DNA from: Marthasterias glacialis
Taxonomy: Eukaryota > Echinodermata > Asteroidea > Forcipulatida > Asteriidae
NCBI GenBank assembly: GCA_911728455.2
Contig: OU452230.1
Location: 5,750,512-5,814,511 of the forward strand
DNA length: 64,000 nucleotides
Direction: 5' to 3'
The position numbers and the translations under genes were made by a program. Under the pieces are notes generated by a model. The model was not told the origin of the DNA. It saw nothing but the letters and a program-made list of their open reading frames with translations, and ran no database searches. Positions 31,301-42,546 of this stretch are shown here, piece after piece; positions within the stretch are counted from its first letter, which is position 1; each line of letters opens with the position of its first letter.

Positions 31301-31495
31301 GGTGCTCAGAAGAATTAGGTCTGGTTTGAGTTTACTGATGAGGTCACCGACCGCTCTAGCCGAGTCGTGAAGTAGCCAAGCCTCTTCTTTGGATGTCTTG
31401 TTGGTCGTGTTGAAGTGTTTGGGATCAAATGCGATTCCCCCGTGTGGAAGAACGAAGGCCCCGACAACTTCTCCAACAGAACTTGCGGCAGACAT
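22097..31495 (-). CDS. LigB-superfamily (class III extradiol dioxygenase-like) protein, complete, 4 exons
   Basis: I spliced four exons, 31495-31077, 26405-26281, 24130-24000 and 22312-22097, with phases 2, 1 and 0 that join exactly to 296 codons plus TAA. The product resembles the catalytic subunit family of class III extradiol dioxygenases (PF02900; more distantly MEMO1), non-haem iron enzymes that open catechol rings. Metal-ligand candidates are His18 (VLPHGG), His67 (LLSTPHGI) and the ADLAHTHDKNGPYG block (Asp203, His206, His208), plus Glu143 in WGEVIPL. There is no signal peptide or membrane segment, so it is probably cytosolic. The start is the ATG at 31495, preceded by A-rich sequence; the frame stays open a little further upstream only through non-ATG codons. 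The substrate is unknown, and bacterial-style catechol cleavage should not be assumed. Confidence 0.9.
22810..23000 (-). repeat. tRNA-derived SINE, third family (with inverted partner)
   Basis: On the minus strand the head reads 'aatctcggtgtgagacatctgctctagaa' (start 22939) with B box 'gggttcgaatccc', followed by 'catgcctgtgga' and 'gttctgtg'. It matches the plus-strand copy at 58540-58720. Part of its tail is repeated in opposite orientation at 23041-23125, giving a head-to-head arrangement. Confidence 0.7.
23041..23125 (+). repeat. Inverted tail segment of the third SINE family
   Basis: 'atgcctgtggattttttttt' followed by 'gacagaactcaggaaagtactc' is the plus-strand counterpart of the segment at 22820-22875. 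It is either a second, truncated copy or one arm of a larger inverted element. Confidence 0.6.
23195..23400 (-). repeat. Dispersed 'aagggcac' repeat
   Basis: The inverse of this segment contains 'gaaagggg', 'gggcaccaaggcattttctc' and 'gggcatcatggcagtgacca', matching the 149-bp tandem unit at 28158-28564 and the segments at 24215-24310 and 26712-26870. It is a middle-repetitive family of the species. Confidence 0.6.
23515..23775 (+). repeat. tRNA-derived SINE, fourth family, uninterrupted copy
   Basis: The head is 'gttggctcagtggtttcttt' with B box 'ggttcaaatcc', then 'gggttttcctcccac' and the tail 'gggctttaaaaatgacaaa'. The minus-strand copy at 25745-26215 is split by an insertion, so this copy serves as the empty-site reference. 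Confidence 0.75.
24000..24130 (-). CDS. LigB-like gene, exon 3 (metal-site motif)
   Basis: The exon is 131 nt, entering at phase 1 and leaving at phase 0. It encodes LLHQQLLLLRQRIVVIISAD, then LAHTHDKNGPYGFSPSAEPF. S-x-D-L-x-H-x-H...GPYG is the signature of this branch of the superfamily. Acceptor is GCATCTCAG and donor GTGAGT. Confidence 0.93.
24215..24310 (+). repeat. Dispersed repeat 'gcctggaatttcatctttgag'
   Basis: It matches 26712-26810 ('gcctggaatttcatctttga', 'ggcaag', 'ttttgcaaaaa'). It belongs to the same repeat community as the 149-bp tandem array. Confidence 0.5.
24994..25145. mobile_element. MITE with ATGGACCGATCCATTAAGC ends
   Basis: Inverted ends 'gaccgatccattaagcccc' lie at both sides, with outer bases aatggacc / aatagacc. 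The element is about 150 bp. Its outermost bases resemble those of the elements at 25965-26143 and 51426-52128. It lies in the intron between LigB-like exons 2 and 3. Confidence 0.75.
25745..26215 (-). repeat. Fourth-family SINE, split by a MITE
   Basis: The tail and middle (25745-25964) and the head (26144-26215) match the plus-strand copy at 23515-23775 in reverse: 'ggtaggaactgaaaacccaa', 'ggtccacagaggtgaaaggc' and 'aaccactgatcatgagccaa'. The two parts are separated by the 179-bp element at 25965-26143. Confidence 0.75.
25965..26143. mobile_element. MITE with AATAGACC...GGTCTATT ends, inserted in a SINE
   Basis: The left end aatagacctttatcatggtg is mirrored by the right end, which inverted reads aatagacctttatcatgctg. 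Comparison with the uninterrupted SINE near 23560 suggests an empty site gggaattgaac and a 2-bp AT duplication. It is 179 bp with no coding capacity. Confidence 0.8.
26281..26405 (-). CDS. LigB-like gene, exon 2
   Basis: The exon is 125 nt, entering at phase 2 and leaving at phase 1. It encodes WGEVIPLSFVSG, KVMIISQPSRRY and IPELLHLG. Acceptor is CATTTACAG and donor GTAAATG. WGEVIPL is the conserved 'W-pro-leu' strand that follows HHPLPLRWG in LigB proteins. Confidence 0.9.
26712..26870 (+). repeat. Dispersed repeat related to 24215-24310
   Basis: 'gcctggaatttcatctttga', 'gggcaccaaagccaagaccag' (21 bases; 26813-26833) and 'ggcaactgagcc' match the other members of this family nearby. Confidence 0.5.
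28158..28564 (+). repeat. Tandem repeat, 149-bp unit, ~2.7 copies
   Basis: Units start at 28158, 28307 and 28456. Each begins 'gtcaaactg' and contains 'aagggcaagggcaccaaggc', 'cttgataaagggcacct' and 'acatttcaagggcaca'. The first two are both exactly 149 bp; the third is truncated and carries a short insertion. It lies in intron 1 of the LigB-like gene. Confidence 0.92.
30228..30597. mobile_element. Inverted-repeat element, copy 2 (partner of 21631-21992)
   Basis: It matches 21631-21992 throughout: 'ctgtaaatgcttccattctt', 'gaaaatgtcagctcatttt', 'cgataacacttcaggcagaa', 'gttgagagctggggcttt'. It lies about 480 bp downstream of LigB-like exon 1, in intron 1. Confidence 0.7.
31077..31495 (-). CDS. 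LigB-like gene, exon 1
   Basis: The exon has 139 codons plus two bases. It contains GAFVLPHGGIAFDP, EEAWLLHDSA, LKPDLILLSTPHG, NFLFYLNPTG and GPPGKADDPFPL. The frame runs on past the GTTATG donor, but the homology stops at the donor, and exon 2 resumes it with the conserved WGEVIPL. Confidence 0.92.
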
Positions 31496-31862
31496 TTTAT
31501 TTTTAATCGAGTAAAAGCTCGACCGTGCCCGTTCTGCTAACAAGCCGCCAGTACTAACTTAGTACGAGGGCAAATAATGAAAGTTCTTGTTTCATTATAA
31601 GTTTCTCCCATGAATCAGTGCCTCTTTAGTGACAGTTACTTTGTAACTTCCGGCTTGTGAAACGTAGTGACTAAATAAGCCCTGTGTACAGTGATCCCAG
31701 GCCGAGTTTATGTCATTTTCGGCTTCGTACATGTCGTATGTCGTGTGCGTGCAGTCGACCAGCAACGTCTGTAATTAATTAGTGACACCGTCATCACTGG
31801 AGGGCGGTCTATAACAACAAAGTCCACCCACCATTCAGTAAATTCAAACGTTCGGTTCTGAG
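31496..31862 (-). promoter_or_regulatory. 5' flank of the LigB-like gene
   Basis: These 367 bp separate the start codon from a hAT-type MITE and must hold the 5' UTR and core promoter if exon 1 is the first exon. I see no clear TATA box. The assignment is positional. Confidence 0.35.
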
Positions 31863-32110
31863 CAAAGATCGTATAGCGCCGAAGGCGCAAGATGTGTTAC
31901 TCCTGCTGAAATGTGATGTATGCACTGGACGCCATTTCAGTAAGCAGATCTTTTGATACAACAATAGATCAGAGCAGACAATGACCATTGCTAACAATGC
32001 TATAACAAAACCTTTGCTTACTAAAATGGCACCCATGCCGTACTTCACATTCCAACAATAGAAAGAGCTCAAGTAACCCATCTTGCGCCTTCGATGCTAT
32101 ACGATCTTTG
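31863..32110. mobile_element. hAT-type MITE, copy 2 (248 bp)
   Basis: It has the same length and ends (CAAAGATCGTATAGCGCCGA) as copy 1 at 9719-9966, and it is flanked by a different perfect 8-bp duplication, gttctgag (31855-31862 and 32111-32118). The copies differ at only a modest number of positions, so the family moved fairly recently. It lies 368 bp upstream of the LigB-like start codon. Confidence 0.92.
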
Positions 32111-34696
32111 GTTCTGAGTGACCTGGCTTGAAGACCTGTAGACCCAACCGAAAGCGCACGTTTTTAATAATTACAACAGCAACACTTCAATGTGAAAGTG
32201 TAGCATTCCTTCTTATCGAAAGGAACCTCAAGGCTTTAGTGTCATAATTATAAGTAGACTGCCTGTAGTTTCGCGCATCTTTGTTATTTTTCCTGTTGTA
32301 ATAAATGCCCTTTACTTCGGCGTTTACAACTTTTGGGGGTATTATTATCGAACCTGTAACTGCCATATGGCACTGTAAACATAATATTAACACAAACAAA
32401 TAATGACAATAATTTGTTTTCTTCCCATGTTCGCTCAAACCAAATCCCTCGAGGGGACGACGGATTGTTCAGCGAGTGAGGAAATTGCAGATCCCTAGAG
32501 TCACCTCACAAAATGAATCCGGAAATTGACAAGTTAGTCTTACGGTGGTCCAAGGAACTTGTGAAATTGTAATCACAAATCATCAAAGTGAACAAATATT
32601 ATTATATTCAGTCCATATGCATTTAAACCATGAGTTTCTTTGTAGTTTTCAACCAAAATGTCGGTGAAAGACTTCCTCGTGAATTTTCCCAGGTCTCGCT
32701 TTACGGTAGGCCTACACCGTATATATAGGCCTATGATATGCAGGTTGAAAGAGAAAGTGAGTAACTATTAGCAATAGCCTATCAAGACATTATTAAAAGC
32801 TTTTTTAGCTTCTAAGTTTTAGCTAATTAAAAGTCTTGACAATTTCAAAAATTCAAGTTATTTTATTTATTTCTTATATACCCTGGGGAGACCTCTCAGT
32901 GAAACACTGTTTTCCAGAGGTGCCCAGCAACTACAAACAAACATCAAAATATTAAAATTGTATTAATATAAATATAAATATAAATATAGGCCTATATGTA
33001 TAAAAACTAAATGATTAAGAGCATTAATTAAAAATAGAAAAACAGCCAAATTTAAATAAAGACTACGGACATACGACACTAGCACACAAACTTCACAACA
33101 AGCAAACTGAACAGTATGCCAAAAAAGTGGAAACATGTTTCGTTACCACTGAAAAAACAATATTATCCGAGATCACGTTATGCCAGGCTGATAAGTTTCG
33201 CCCTTTAAAAGCTATAACTTTGTAATAATTAACAATTATTGACCGCCATCTTCTTCATGCCTTCTTGATCTTCTTGGTGGTTGTTGTACAAGGTTAGCTT
33301 TACAGTGACCTTCTAACCGTTGGCTGCCCATGCAGAACAATGCTCCCATGCTTGGTTGAACAATCCGTAAGACCATGCACGACATGTTTCTCATCCAAAA
33401 CGTATACTATCTTTTCAGATGTATTCATACTATTTCTTCTTATAATATTATTGTAACTGACATCAAATGAAATATTCCTGACTTAACTCTTCCAAACCAT
33501 TGTTGTATGACCTCATCTCTTTGTGGCCATCTTGGCCTCTCCAAATGATAATTTATTTTAGTATATAGGCCTAGACAATAAATTCACACAGCAAGATGGC
33601 TGTTGCACATTATAGGCCTACCCATTGTGATAAAGAACTGCGGGATGCTCTTATTATTCTTTGTAGCTCCCATCGCTCGGACTGCGGCAACGAGAGTAAA
33701 ACTGAGGTTAGTTTTTGTTTTGTCTTTAGGATTTTATCAAAGGTGACCTTTCTCTCTCTCTCTGGGCGACGTCGACCCCGTTGCCTTCGGCGTGCTATAC
33801 GTACGTGAGCGGTCAATATAGAGTAGACCTATCAATCAACAGACAGACCAACTCATCCCTTACTCGTATCGTCCTGCTGATATAGCGGCTGTCGCCTAAG
33901 AACAATGTGTAGACTCTGACTGATTTGTTCTTCACATTAGTGTATAGATATTCTTTGAATGGAACAAAAGACTGAACTACAACAAAATTTACTAATTTAA
34001 CAAGGTATCAGATGCCCCCCCCCCCCCCCATCCCCGTGAATGATAAAATAATCTCCCTTCCGTGAGAAAACAACCCCTTCACGCAAGAAATTGAAACGAT
34101 TCATCAAGACTGTGTCCATAAATCTGGGCCAATGATGAATGAGTTTTAGTGTGTGTTTTATATGCATGTATGTTTTTACTTACTTATTTTCTTGTATATA
34201 AGCAAGCAAGAAAACAAAGTTTGCAATCTACCCCCTTCTCCTCTGGGATGAGGTTCGTTGCTGGCAAAAAGAAGTCTGAAACAAGGATCCACATGGTACT
34301 GTCACCTTTTAGTAACACCTGTAGTTAAGGGTTTCAAAGAGCTTTCGGGAACACGGTATTTTCAGCACGAGAAGTAGATCACAGAACTTGTTTTCTTTAT
34401 ACCCAAGGAAATGAACAGCAACTTTTTTTTCCCAACAGGCAGAGATAAAAAAAAGAGTCTAAATTCAGTGAAATGTCTCATCCCTGCCCTTGGATGACAC
34501 GCCCCTCATATTATGTCCAGACAGCGGGAATAATTGTCAATCTAGACACGTCATAACAAACAAGCAAAGGCCTGGGGTAGGGGTTACAGCAGACACATTT
34601 TCAAAAAAACAAGCATACAGACAAGACGTTCTCTTTTTCTAAAAAGTACTGTATTAAAAAGATGACATACCCAAATGAGTTGTCCTCATTTACATA

Positions 34697-34750
34697 ATGA
34701 TGATGATGTAATGATGATAATAATGATAATAATAATAATAATAATAATAG
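34697..34750. repeat. (TGA)n/(TAA)n microsatellite
   Basis: Trinucleotide runs of tga followed by taa over about 54 bp. The short plus-strand frame crossing it (poly-Ile) is an artefact. Confidence 0.9.
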
Positions 34751-36741
34751 TAATTATCATGATATATTCTTGGCACCACGTATTATTTGCAAAACGAATC
34801 ACAGTCATGGGAAGTCTTCGGCAGCGTTGCTGCGTCACGTGGCTCCCGTCTTGCACTGCGAACTTGGAAATGATCCGGGTATAAACACCAAAGCGTTACG
34901 GGGCGTGTCCCAACTTTTGCTGTGTAGCTCGAATTTAACCTCTGAATTCTCCGTATAATCCAACAATCAGAGATGCTATAGTATAACAAGACCGGTTTTT
35001 TGGGGGGGTCTGAAGTAGGCTATTGGTTCACCATTTGGGTGAATTTCTTCCGTGAGGTGTAAAATGGACCAGACTGGAGCTTAAGTATAGAGGCGCCAGG
35101 TCGCTATTTAAATGACGCAGAGCAATGTTGTTTCAACTCTTTTCGTACAAATCACTTGAGCAGTCAAGGTACCCGGCATGCTTCATTTGACATACAAAAT
35201 GGTATGGTTGTACCAGTTTACGTGAATGATATTGTTTGAAAAATTTAGCGTGTAGGTGCCTTCTTGGAAAAACTGGGCCTACCTTGACAATGTCTCGTAT
35301 TAGAACGTGTGGAACACAGTTCCGTGTTTCGTGTTTTCCTTTTGGTCAAAGACGAGCGCAATTGCAATGCAGCAATGCGATATTCACGTGCGTGCGTGTC
35401 CATGGGCGTGTCGATTGCTCTGTACATTATGAAAAATGGGCACTATTCAAAGTAAGGTGGGTCACCACGTCAATGACGTCATGGGTGCCTGTCGACTGTT
35501 TTTTGGTTAAGGATGAATATTGACACCGTGGGCACACAATGTGATTGCGCACCATCCTAGTATAAAGAAACTGGTGTCTATTTGGAAAATTAGGGTGCCA
35601 TCTATTTCGTCGAAACTCAGTTGTGTTCATTTCAAGGTGTTTCGCAGTGCATGGCGGGATACCTCATTTCGTCCTTCACCTAACAGGAAACATAAAACTA
35701 ATGCCATGTAAATTTAAAATTTGAACACTTAAAAATACAGCAAACCATCGGTACACAGCTTCCATCTAAATAATGACAGCTTAGATACAGCTAAATATAC
35801 AATTAACCCTCGTCAAATAAAATAAAATGTCACATGACAATAATGTTTGTCGTATACATAATTTTAAAACGTGTTACATACGAGCTCCAGGCATTGGCCC
35901 GTATTAATTCGAAGGGGAGATTGTTCTAGCTACGTGGTTACTGATGATGGGTCTGGTTTTTACATTTTAGCTTGTTTCATGATGCTACTTCTTAAGCCGC
36001 AATCGATAATAACCCAGTTGTCTCAATTGGTAAAATATGAAATATAAAAACCATAATGGCCCCTTGGTTCCTCCGGTTTTAAATTATATGTAACATTAAA
36101 TGTTTAATTAGCAAACTTGTTGACTGTTTTTCACAAACCTTTACCCAGCTGAAAATACCTAGACTCTGCGTTATGTGTGCAATAGCAAAGCATAAATACG
36201 GATGCCCATGAGGTCAAAAGGTACCAGACTATGTTCCATGTGGATACATTGATTTACACGGGGGACAAAAGGAAAAAAAGAAAAGACGGATGCGCTATAA
36301 TGGAGTATAATTAACTTATGACTCATAGGCAATTATTTTTGCAATCCTACTTAACAATTTTGCGTGGCAAAATTTCCCGTCACCACATTGGTTGATGTAA
36401 ACCAAATCTGAACAAGATTAAACATTTGGGTCGCATTTTTATACGGTTTTAGCAATGATATCATTTATACACGATCTCTGCCACGAAAACACAAGGCAAT
36501 AAGCCATTTGCAAGTTAGATTTGAATGATGCCTGACACCATGCCTTAATGGATCACAAGGGAAATGCTCATTTTGAATTCCTCAGACTAAGTGTTGCTAT
36601 GTCACATGGTTCGGGGTAAGCTTTCGCAATACACCCTTGCATGTCCACATCGTTGATGTCAAACATTGGAAACGTGCGAGCTCGTACGCGCCACCTACAA
36701 GTCTCAACCAATGATAGACCTTCCTTTGACCTTTGACCTCA

Positions 36742-36783
36742 GTGATGGCGCTTTCTGAGCTTGTGATGGCGCTTTCTGAGCTT
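36742..36783. repeat. Tandem duplication, 21 bp x 2
   Basis: The 21-bp unit beginning gtgatggcgctttctgagct occurs twice, at 36742 and 36763, without mismatch. It is preceded by 'ctttgacctttgacctc', itself a near-duplicated octamer. Confidence 0.9.
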
Positions 36784-38150
36784 GTGATGTCGTGTGCAAG
36801 GGGTTTATACAACCTCTACATCAGGTCAGACTGGTAAACTGGTGTCACACATTTCCATTGAGAGTTGTGCATGGGTGTTTGTCGTCTCTGATGTAACTTG
36901 CCCCTAACCGTATGGCATAGCAACACTGGATGTCTGATGAATCTCAAATTGAGCATTTACCTGTGACTGATCAAGGCATTCTGATATACAAACCAGTCAT
37001 GATTTAAATCTAACTCGGCTACATATAATTTGACAAAACCCTTTGGTTTTCTAAAACGGCTATTGTCATCTACAACATGTTCGTTTTCCCTATATATCAT
37101 TCAATTTAAGCCCCCAAAGTCCGATGGGTTGTTCACCCGAGAAACTCATAATTATCATCAATCCCGGCTATGGTATCAGGACCATGTGATTAATTCAGCA
37201 AGATTACAAATGAAGGCACATATATCATACAATAAGTCTAAAATATATAGATATGTATGTACACTCATTATATACATACATACATATATAGGGAAACAAA
37301 ATAGGAGCTATACTGTGTTTATATGATACAATTGTTGTTGTTGGTATATACATATCATTATGCATGTACAGTTCAGTGACGACCGGTGACGATAGAGCGG
37401 GCAAATACCTTTCAGCCAATGACATCACAGACAAACAAAAACTGAATGTGAACGTTCCAATTAACCTTATTTTAAAATGTGGTTCTTCTGAAAATAAATT
37501 CTACATTGTTTCTGCACTGTCCCGAAACTGTAGAAACGTCAAAACGATTTCTTTAGACATTTGTATCGAGTTTATTGTGTTAAAAACATATTCATAAATA
37601 CAATAAAAACTCAAAATAAAGTTTGAAAACATAACTTTTACGAAACAACACTTTAACATGAGTTTGACAGTTCCTCGCAGTTTTGGCTAAGTAGATCATT
37701 TCCATGGAAAATGTGCTCAAGTTCTCGTCACACTCAATGTGTCTCAACGCATTAACGTTCCGAAATTAATAGATCAAGCCCCGCCCACTGCCCATTAGAA
37801 TATTTTATTTATTGATAAATAACACAAGTACACGTCACACTTAGACGAGACTTTCAGTCTTGCAACAAACTTTTGTCTATTCGTATTGAGACGGGACTTA
37901 AAAAACATCCGTTTTACTTGTGCAAGCTCATTATTTTTTAGTTCACAATCAGAACTATTCCGAGTCGGGTCGAATCTTTTGATATTGTCACTTATCCTGC
38001 ATGAAAACATCACCACCAGGCTTAGCAGGACAACACATTGATGCAATATAGGTTTGGAAAAGCTTGAATTTTGACTTGAGGTGCCAACTGCTACGATGAA
38101 GGTGAAGAGAATTCGTAAACTATCTCAGACTTTCCACCCGCTTGGCAAAA

Positions 38151-38153
38151 GAA

Positions 38154-38185
<32 letters not shown>

Positions 38186-38187
38186 AA
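38151..38187. repeat. (GAA)n microsatellite
   Basis: About twelve gaa/aga triplets with one interruption. The Arg-rich frame read through it has no other support. Confidence 0.9.
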
Positions 38188-41100
38188 GCAAATTATGACA
38201 TGTAAGAAACCCGTGTTATCTTATCGCAAGTCCAGTCTTCAGAAGGTTGATGCAGAAAAAGGAGGGGGGGGGAGGGGAAAAGGGGCAAAGGGGCTTGCCC
38301 AATTCAATGGGACGCATTTTAATAATGTTTGTTGCCACTGAGCTTTGCCATACCCCACTTTGAATTAAAGCGAAGAGTATACGCATTCAAATCCACCAAC
38401 TTTGAAAATTTGAGATTTACCAGAAGTTGTGTCATCCTTTTGGTTATCATGAAAATATCCAAAAAGCCTTTGAGGAACCGACATTTAAACCGATTAACAG
38501 GTATCTTTAAATTTCTCGTGATGATTGTTACTTGCTCGCTAGTCCCCCACCCCCATTGTTTAGCCTTTGTCGAAGGTTACAAACTGGAGTTTAAAAAATA
38601 ATAAGTAAACTAAATGCAAAATATTTGTAAATCAATTTCATAATACTATTCAATTAATAAAGTACAATATACCATTTCCTTAGTACAATTCCCGGGCTGC
38701 AATTAAACCATAAGTCGTTAAAGCTATCTTTTTCTGTTTAATAAAATAAAGTGAAATAAAAAAAAATTAACACCACAACTTTTTACAGTTAACTCTTACA
38801 CAAAAACATGAAACAGCCGTTTACAGATTATTACAAGATCAAAATTGGCTGTCGATATACAATTTTTTTCGTTATCAATGCAATGGAGGCTAAAAACCAA
38901 AAGATTTTCATAGCAATATTTAGTGCATTTTATACGCTCTTGATTTTTTTTCTTCTTTTTTTTTTTTACAATGTACAGTTTAATATTTCACTTTGCAGAT
39001 CACTTTGATAAAAACGCCATGGACCGACACAACATAAAACTCTTTACCAGGAATGTTCTACTCGTGGTAGTTCCAATAACTCGTAAGCAGAAGTTCGTTG
39101 TCAAGTCTTTTCGTCAATTCGGCAATCTTTCGTCGTCAGGTGCGGTTTACTACCTCTAAAATCACCGGTCAGAATTAATCCGAAGTTCGGTTTTCCGTGG
39201 GACCGGACCCGTACATGGTTCAGTCTGACCCGTATCGCAGGTCAATAAGAATCAGAATTGGAGTCCAAAACACGTGATGTTGCCTGTGTAAGGGCCGCTT
39301 TGATCAGGAAAAAATGGTACAAACTGGTACAGGGATTATTGTTCAAGAATTGAGCCTGATCCCTGGAAACTAGATCCGGGTCAATTTTGAACTGGACATT
39401 TCAGAGTGCGAGTCTCGATCGATCGTGTCCGATCTGCGCTAACTGAATCGTAAGTGTTGCGTCATCAACGGTCATCAAGTCCGTCTGTGTGTCGGTCTTT
39501 TTTTGTCAATAAACGAGTGCCATACATTCGGTACGGATGTCTTGTGTATTAACCGTGTGCCTTAATGTAGGATGTCACTAACTAAGGCGCTTAAACATAA
39601 TCCTAGCGCTTTTCATTTTTTCTTTCTTCTTCAAACTTTACTGCAATGCAATTTGTAGTTACTGATAATTTCTAGTTTGGACCGCGATCCATACCCTTTG
39701 GGTAGCCAAACATAAAGTGATAACATCCCATCCTGCTCTGAATTTGAATGATTCAAATAGATCGTTTTTTTTTCACAGTACATTGTTTCCAAATTTCACA
39801 GAAGATGGAATGAACAATACACCTCTTCTTTCACGTCGCCCGAATGGAGCGAAGACTCCAGAAACACCCAATACGATATACCCAGATCTCTATGATTATA
39901 CGCGCAACATACAATGAAGCCCCCGTGCCGCGTAACGATTGAATGTCCAACAACATGCACGCGTCCACCCCAACAAAACTTCCCACAATTCAACCCGATA
40001 CGTAAAATGTCTTACGTCAAGCAGTCGTTAAGTCCAACAACGTATAATACAATTTTTTGTTTCTCGAACATGGCGTCTTTTTCTTCACAGTCTACCTCAA
40101 CAGTCCGTCCGGAACAGAAGAAAGACATTATACCCTTATAAAGCTTTTTAAATACGAAGTTTCTTTTAAAGACTATCGTAGATAACGAAGAGTTTATGAC
40201 TAAAAATGTTAAAATTTGATCTGCAATGCCACCCGTAGAACGAATATCTACATTTTATTTTTTACATAACACCCAGGTTGCACTGTACACTATAAACATC
40301 CTTTATTTTTTTTTGTACAATACTTTTTTTTCTTAATTATTGTTTTTAAACATGTGCATAGGTTTTGAATTTTAAAAGAGAAAAAGAATTACGCAATGGA
40401 AGATGCATACACACGTCTCTGAACACGAAACAGCCTCTAGATATCTTTAAACTGTAGAATTTCAGAGTACATTTATAACATTTTTTGTAGATTATGATTA
40501 CACCAATGCAGTACCTTCGATTCCGAGTCTTTGGTAAGTAAATAGAGTGGAGTTGAAATATGAAACTTGAAATATCAAATAGATACAAATGGATTCCAAA
40601 ATCAACGAAGAGTCATTAGTAATCACTGAAGAAAAAATGCGAACCGTAAGTTAAAAAGATCGTTTTCGTAGATAAAGTATGCTAAGATTGTTCTCTTGTT
40701 GTCTATAGTTATCGTTGTTTTTTGTTTTGTTTTGTTTGTGTTTTTTTTTATATCAAAACGTGTACTGCACACTCTCCAAGTTCTGGATTAACTATGAATA
40801 TTATTGGAACATTCCTCAGAAAATCTCGTATAATATTTTTGTATGTTGTTACAATTCTTATTCTCTTTGAGAGTATAGTGGTGATTCGATTAAACTTCCA
40901 CTTTTGGTATGTACACACGCGGACAGCCTTCAAGTTTACACGCACACTGTGAAGGGATTCACTGTTACAACCCACCACATCATTTGACACTGTGTGATTT
41001 GCTGGTTAGTATTCATGAATAAAAGACGCTTATTTAACATCGATGTGTACAAAGCAAATAATTGCGGATCTCGACACTGACAGGCCAAGGCTGATGGCCA

Positions 41101-41997
41101 GGTGTAGTGCAATGAAAGTGTGAAAACACATTTAGGCCTCCGTAAAAATGCAAGAGAGCGGGACACTGAAATTGATTTCACATGACGCAAGGCAATCAAC
41201 AATGCATGAGCGCAGTGACGAAGAAAGTGATATATATTTATATATATTATAAATATTTATAATGACAACATCAGTATTTTGCCCACTGTCTCATAACAGA
41301 CCCGAATGCAGATTGCTAAAAATAGTGACGCGGCCGGTACTGTTTTAAGTTTCAGCGTGTTTATCTTCACCGAAGGCATGCATGATTGAGAAGATGCGTC
41401 TAGCTGACGGATCTGTACGCCTATTGCGTTGAATATGCCGACTTGCAGAAGAGCTTAAAGTGATGGTGTTGAATCACTGTGCAACCATATAGCTGTATTC
41501 AAATCCAACAGCATGCATGTTTCGACTTGTGCCTTGATTGACGTTCAGTCGCTTTGATTCCATCCAGTGTAATGTGTTTGGGATAAATATGGAAATTTGT
41601 CAAAGATACTACAACTGCACTTCAAGAGAAAGAGCAACACTCCAATATTGAAAAGGTTTGATTTTAAGGACGAATAAAGTTATGTAACAAGGCAGTTGCA
41701 AAATGTCATTTACAAATAAACATTCTCTGAAAAGTAACCAAACACAATGTGAAAAAGCGACGACTTTATAAGCAAAACAATACCGGTTGCGAAACTGTTT
41801 TTTGAGCGACTGATTTTGCGTATACTGCGTTCATTGTATTCCTTATTTACGGCCAGAGGTTAGTTGGTGCCTGGAATCTACACCAATGGACTTTCCATTC
41901 CAAATGTCAGCTACAAGAGATTCCTGTACTGAGCCAATATTTTTTCATTGTTGATCAGTTTTCAAGATGTATGGGCTAAGGATATAATGGTGGGGTA

Positions 41998-42292
41998 TTA
42001 CTGAACATTTAGGATCCGGCTGTTGCTGACGTCAGGACTACTGTACGCACGTGACCTCTCCACATCACGTTCCTCTCGCCTAGATGCCGGCGATTCCTCG
42101 AACGAAGCCGACGTTCCTTGGGCGGGAAAAGAGCGTAATCTTAATGTCTTGGGTGGCTCTGCTGCCGCTGACGTGTCCTGGGTAACTTCAACAAATGGAT
42201 TTCCTGAACTATGTAGCAAAGGAGGACTGTCCTCAATAGTCCTTTGTAATTGCAAATGCTGCCGCCTTTGTTGTTGCTGCTGTTGTTGTTGT

Positions 42293-42327
<35 letters not shown>

Positions 42328-42546
42328 TTGCTGCTGGTGTTGTTGCTGCTGCATCAGCAAATATTGTTGTTGTGACTGCGTCATTTGTTGTTGGGCAGAC
42401 TCAAGGAATGAGTTCAAAACCTGTGGCAGATTTTCCAAAGTGGTTTGCAATTGTTCCATCTTTTGTTCTAACTGCGACACCCGATCGTCTATGCCCGACC
42501 TCGTTGCATGCATATCGGAAACCATTTCAAACATGATATTTTGCGT
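41998..42546 (-). CDS. KCNN: KCNN terminal exon: coiled coil, polyglutamine, Ser-rich tail
   Basis: The exon has 182 codons plus TAA, with acceptor TTCCATCCACAG. The first ~50 residues are the conserved SK coiled coil. A Gln-rich stretch follows (QQQMTQSQQQYLLM, then a run of Q broken by one His, about 23 uninterrupted Q at its longest). After it come RTIEDSPPLLHSSGNPFVEV and a charged, Ser-rich end (REERDVERSRAYSSPDVSNS). The polyQ and tail are not part of the conserved family. The opposite strand of the Q tract is open too and gives poly-Cys; that frame is spurious. Confidence 0.92.

Larger units (their letters stand above)
32119..41997. other. Intergenic region between the LigB-like gene and the KCNN 3' end
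   Basis: About 9.9 kb without a supported gene. It holds simple repeats (34697-34750, 38151-38187), a 21-bp tandem duplication (36742-36783) and a poly-C tract near 34016-34030. Several short frames start with good ATG contexts (for example 33596), but none shows a domain. The KCNN 3' UTR should occupy part of the right end; I found no canonical AATAAA on the minus strand within the first few hundred bases. Confidence 0.6.

Noticed and set aside
31496..31543. N-terminal extension of the LigB-like protein
   Set aside because: The frame extends upstream of the ATG at 31495 only through a non-ATG codon; the conserved protein begins just after the ATG.
38081..38341. Arg-rich 86-codon frame
   Set aside because: The Arg run is the (GAA)n microsatellite read in one frame, and the later part is a G-rich simple sequence.
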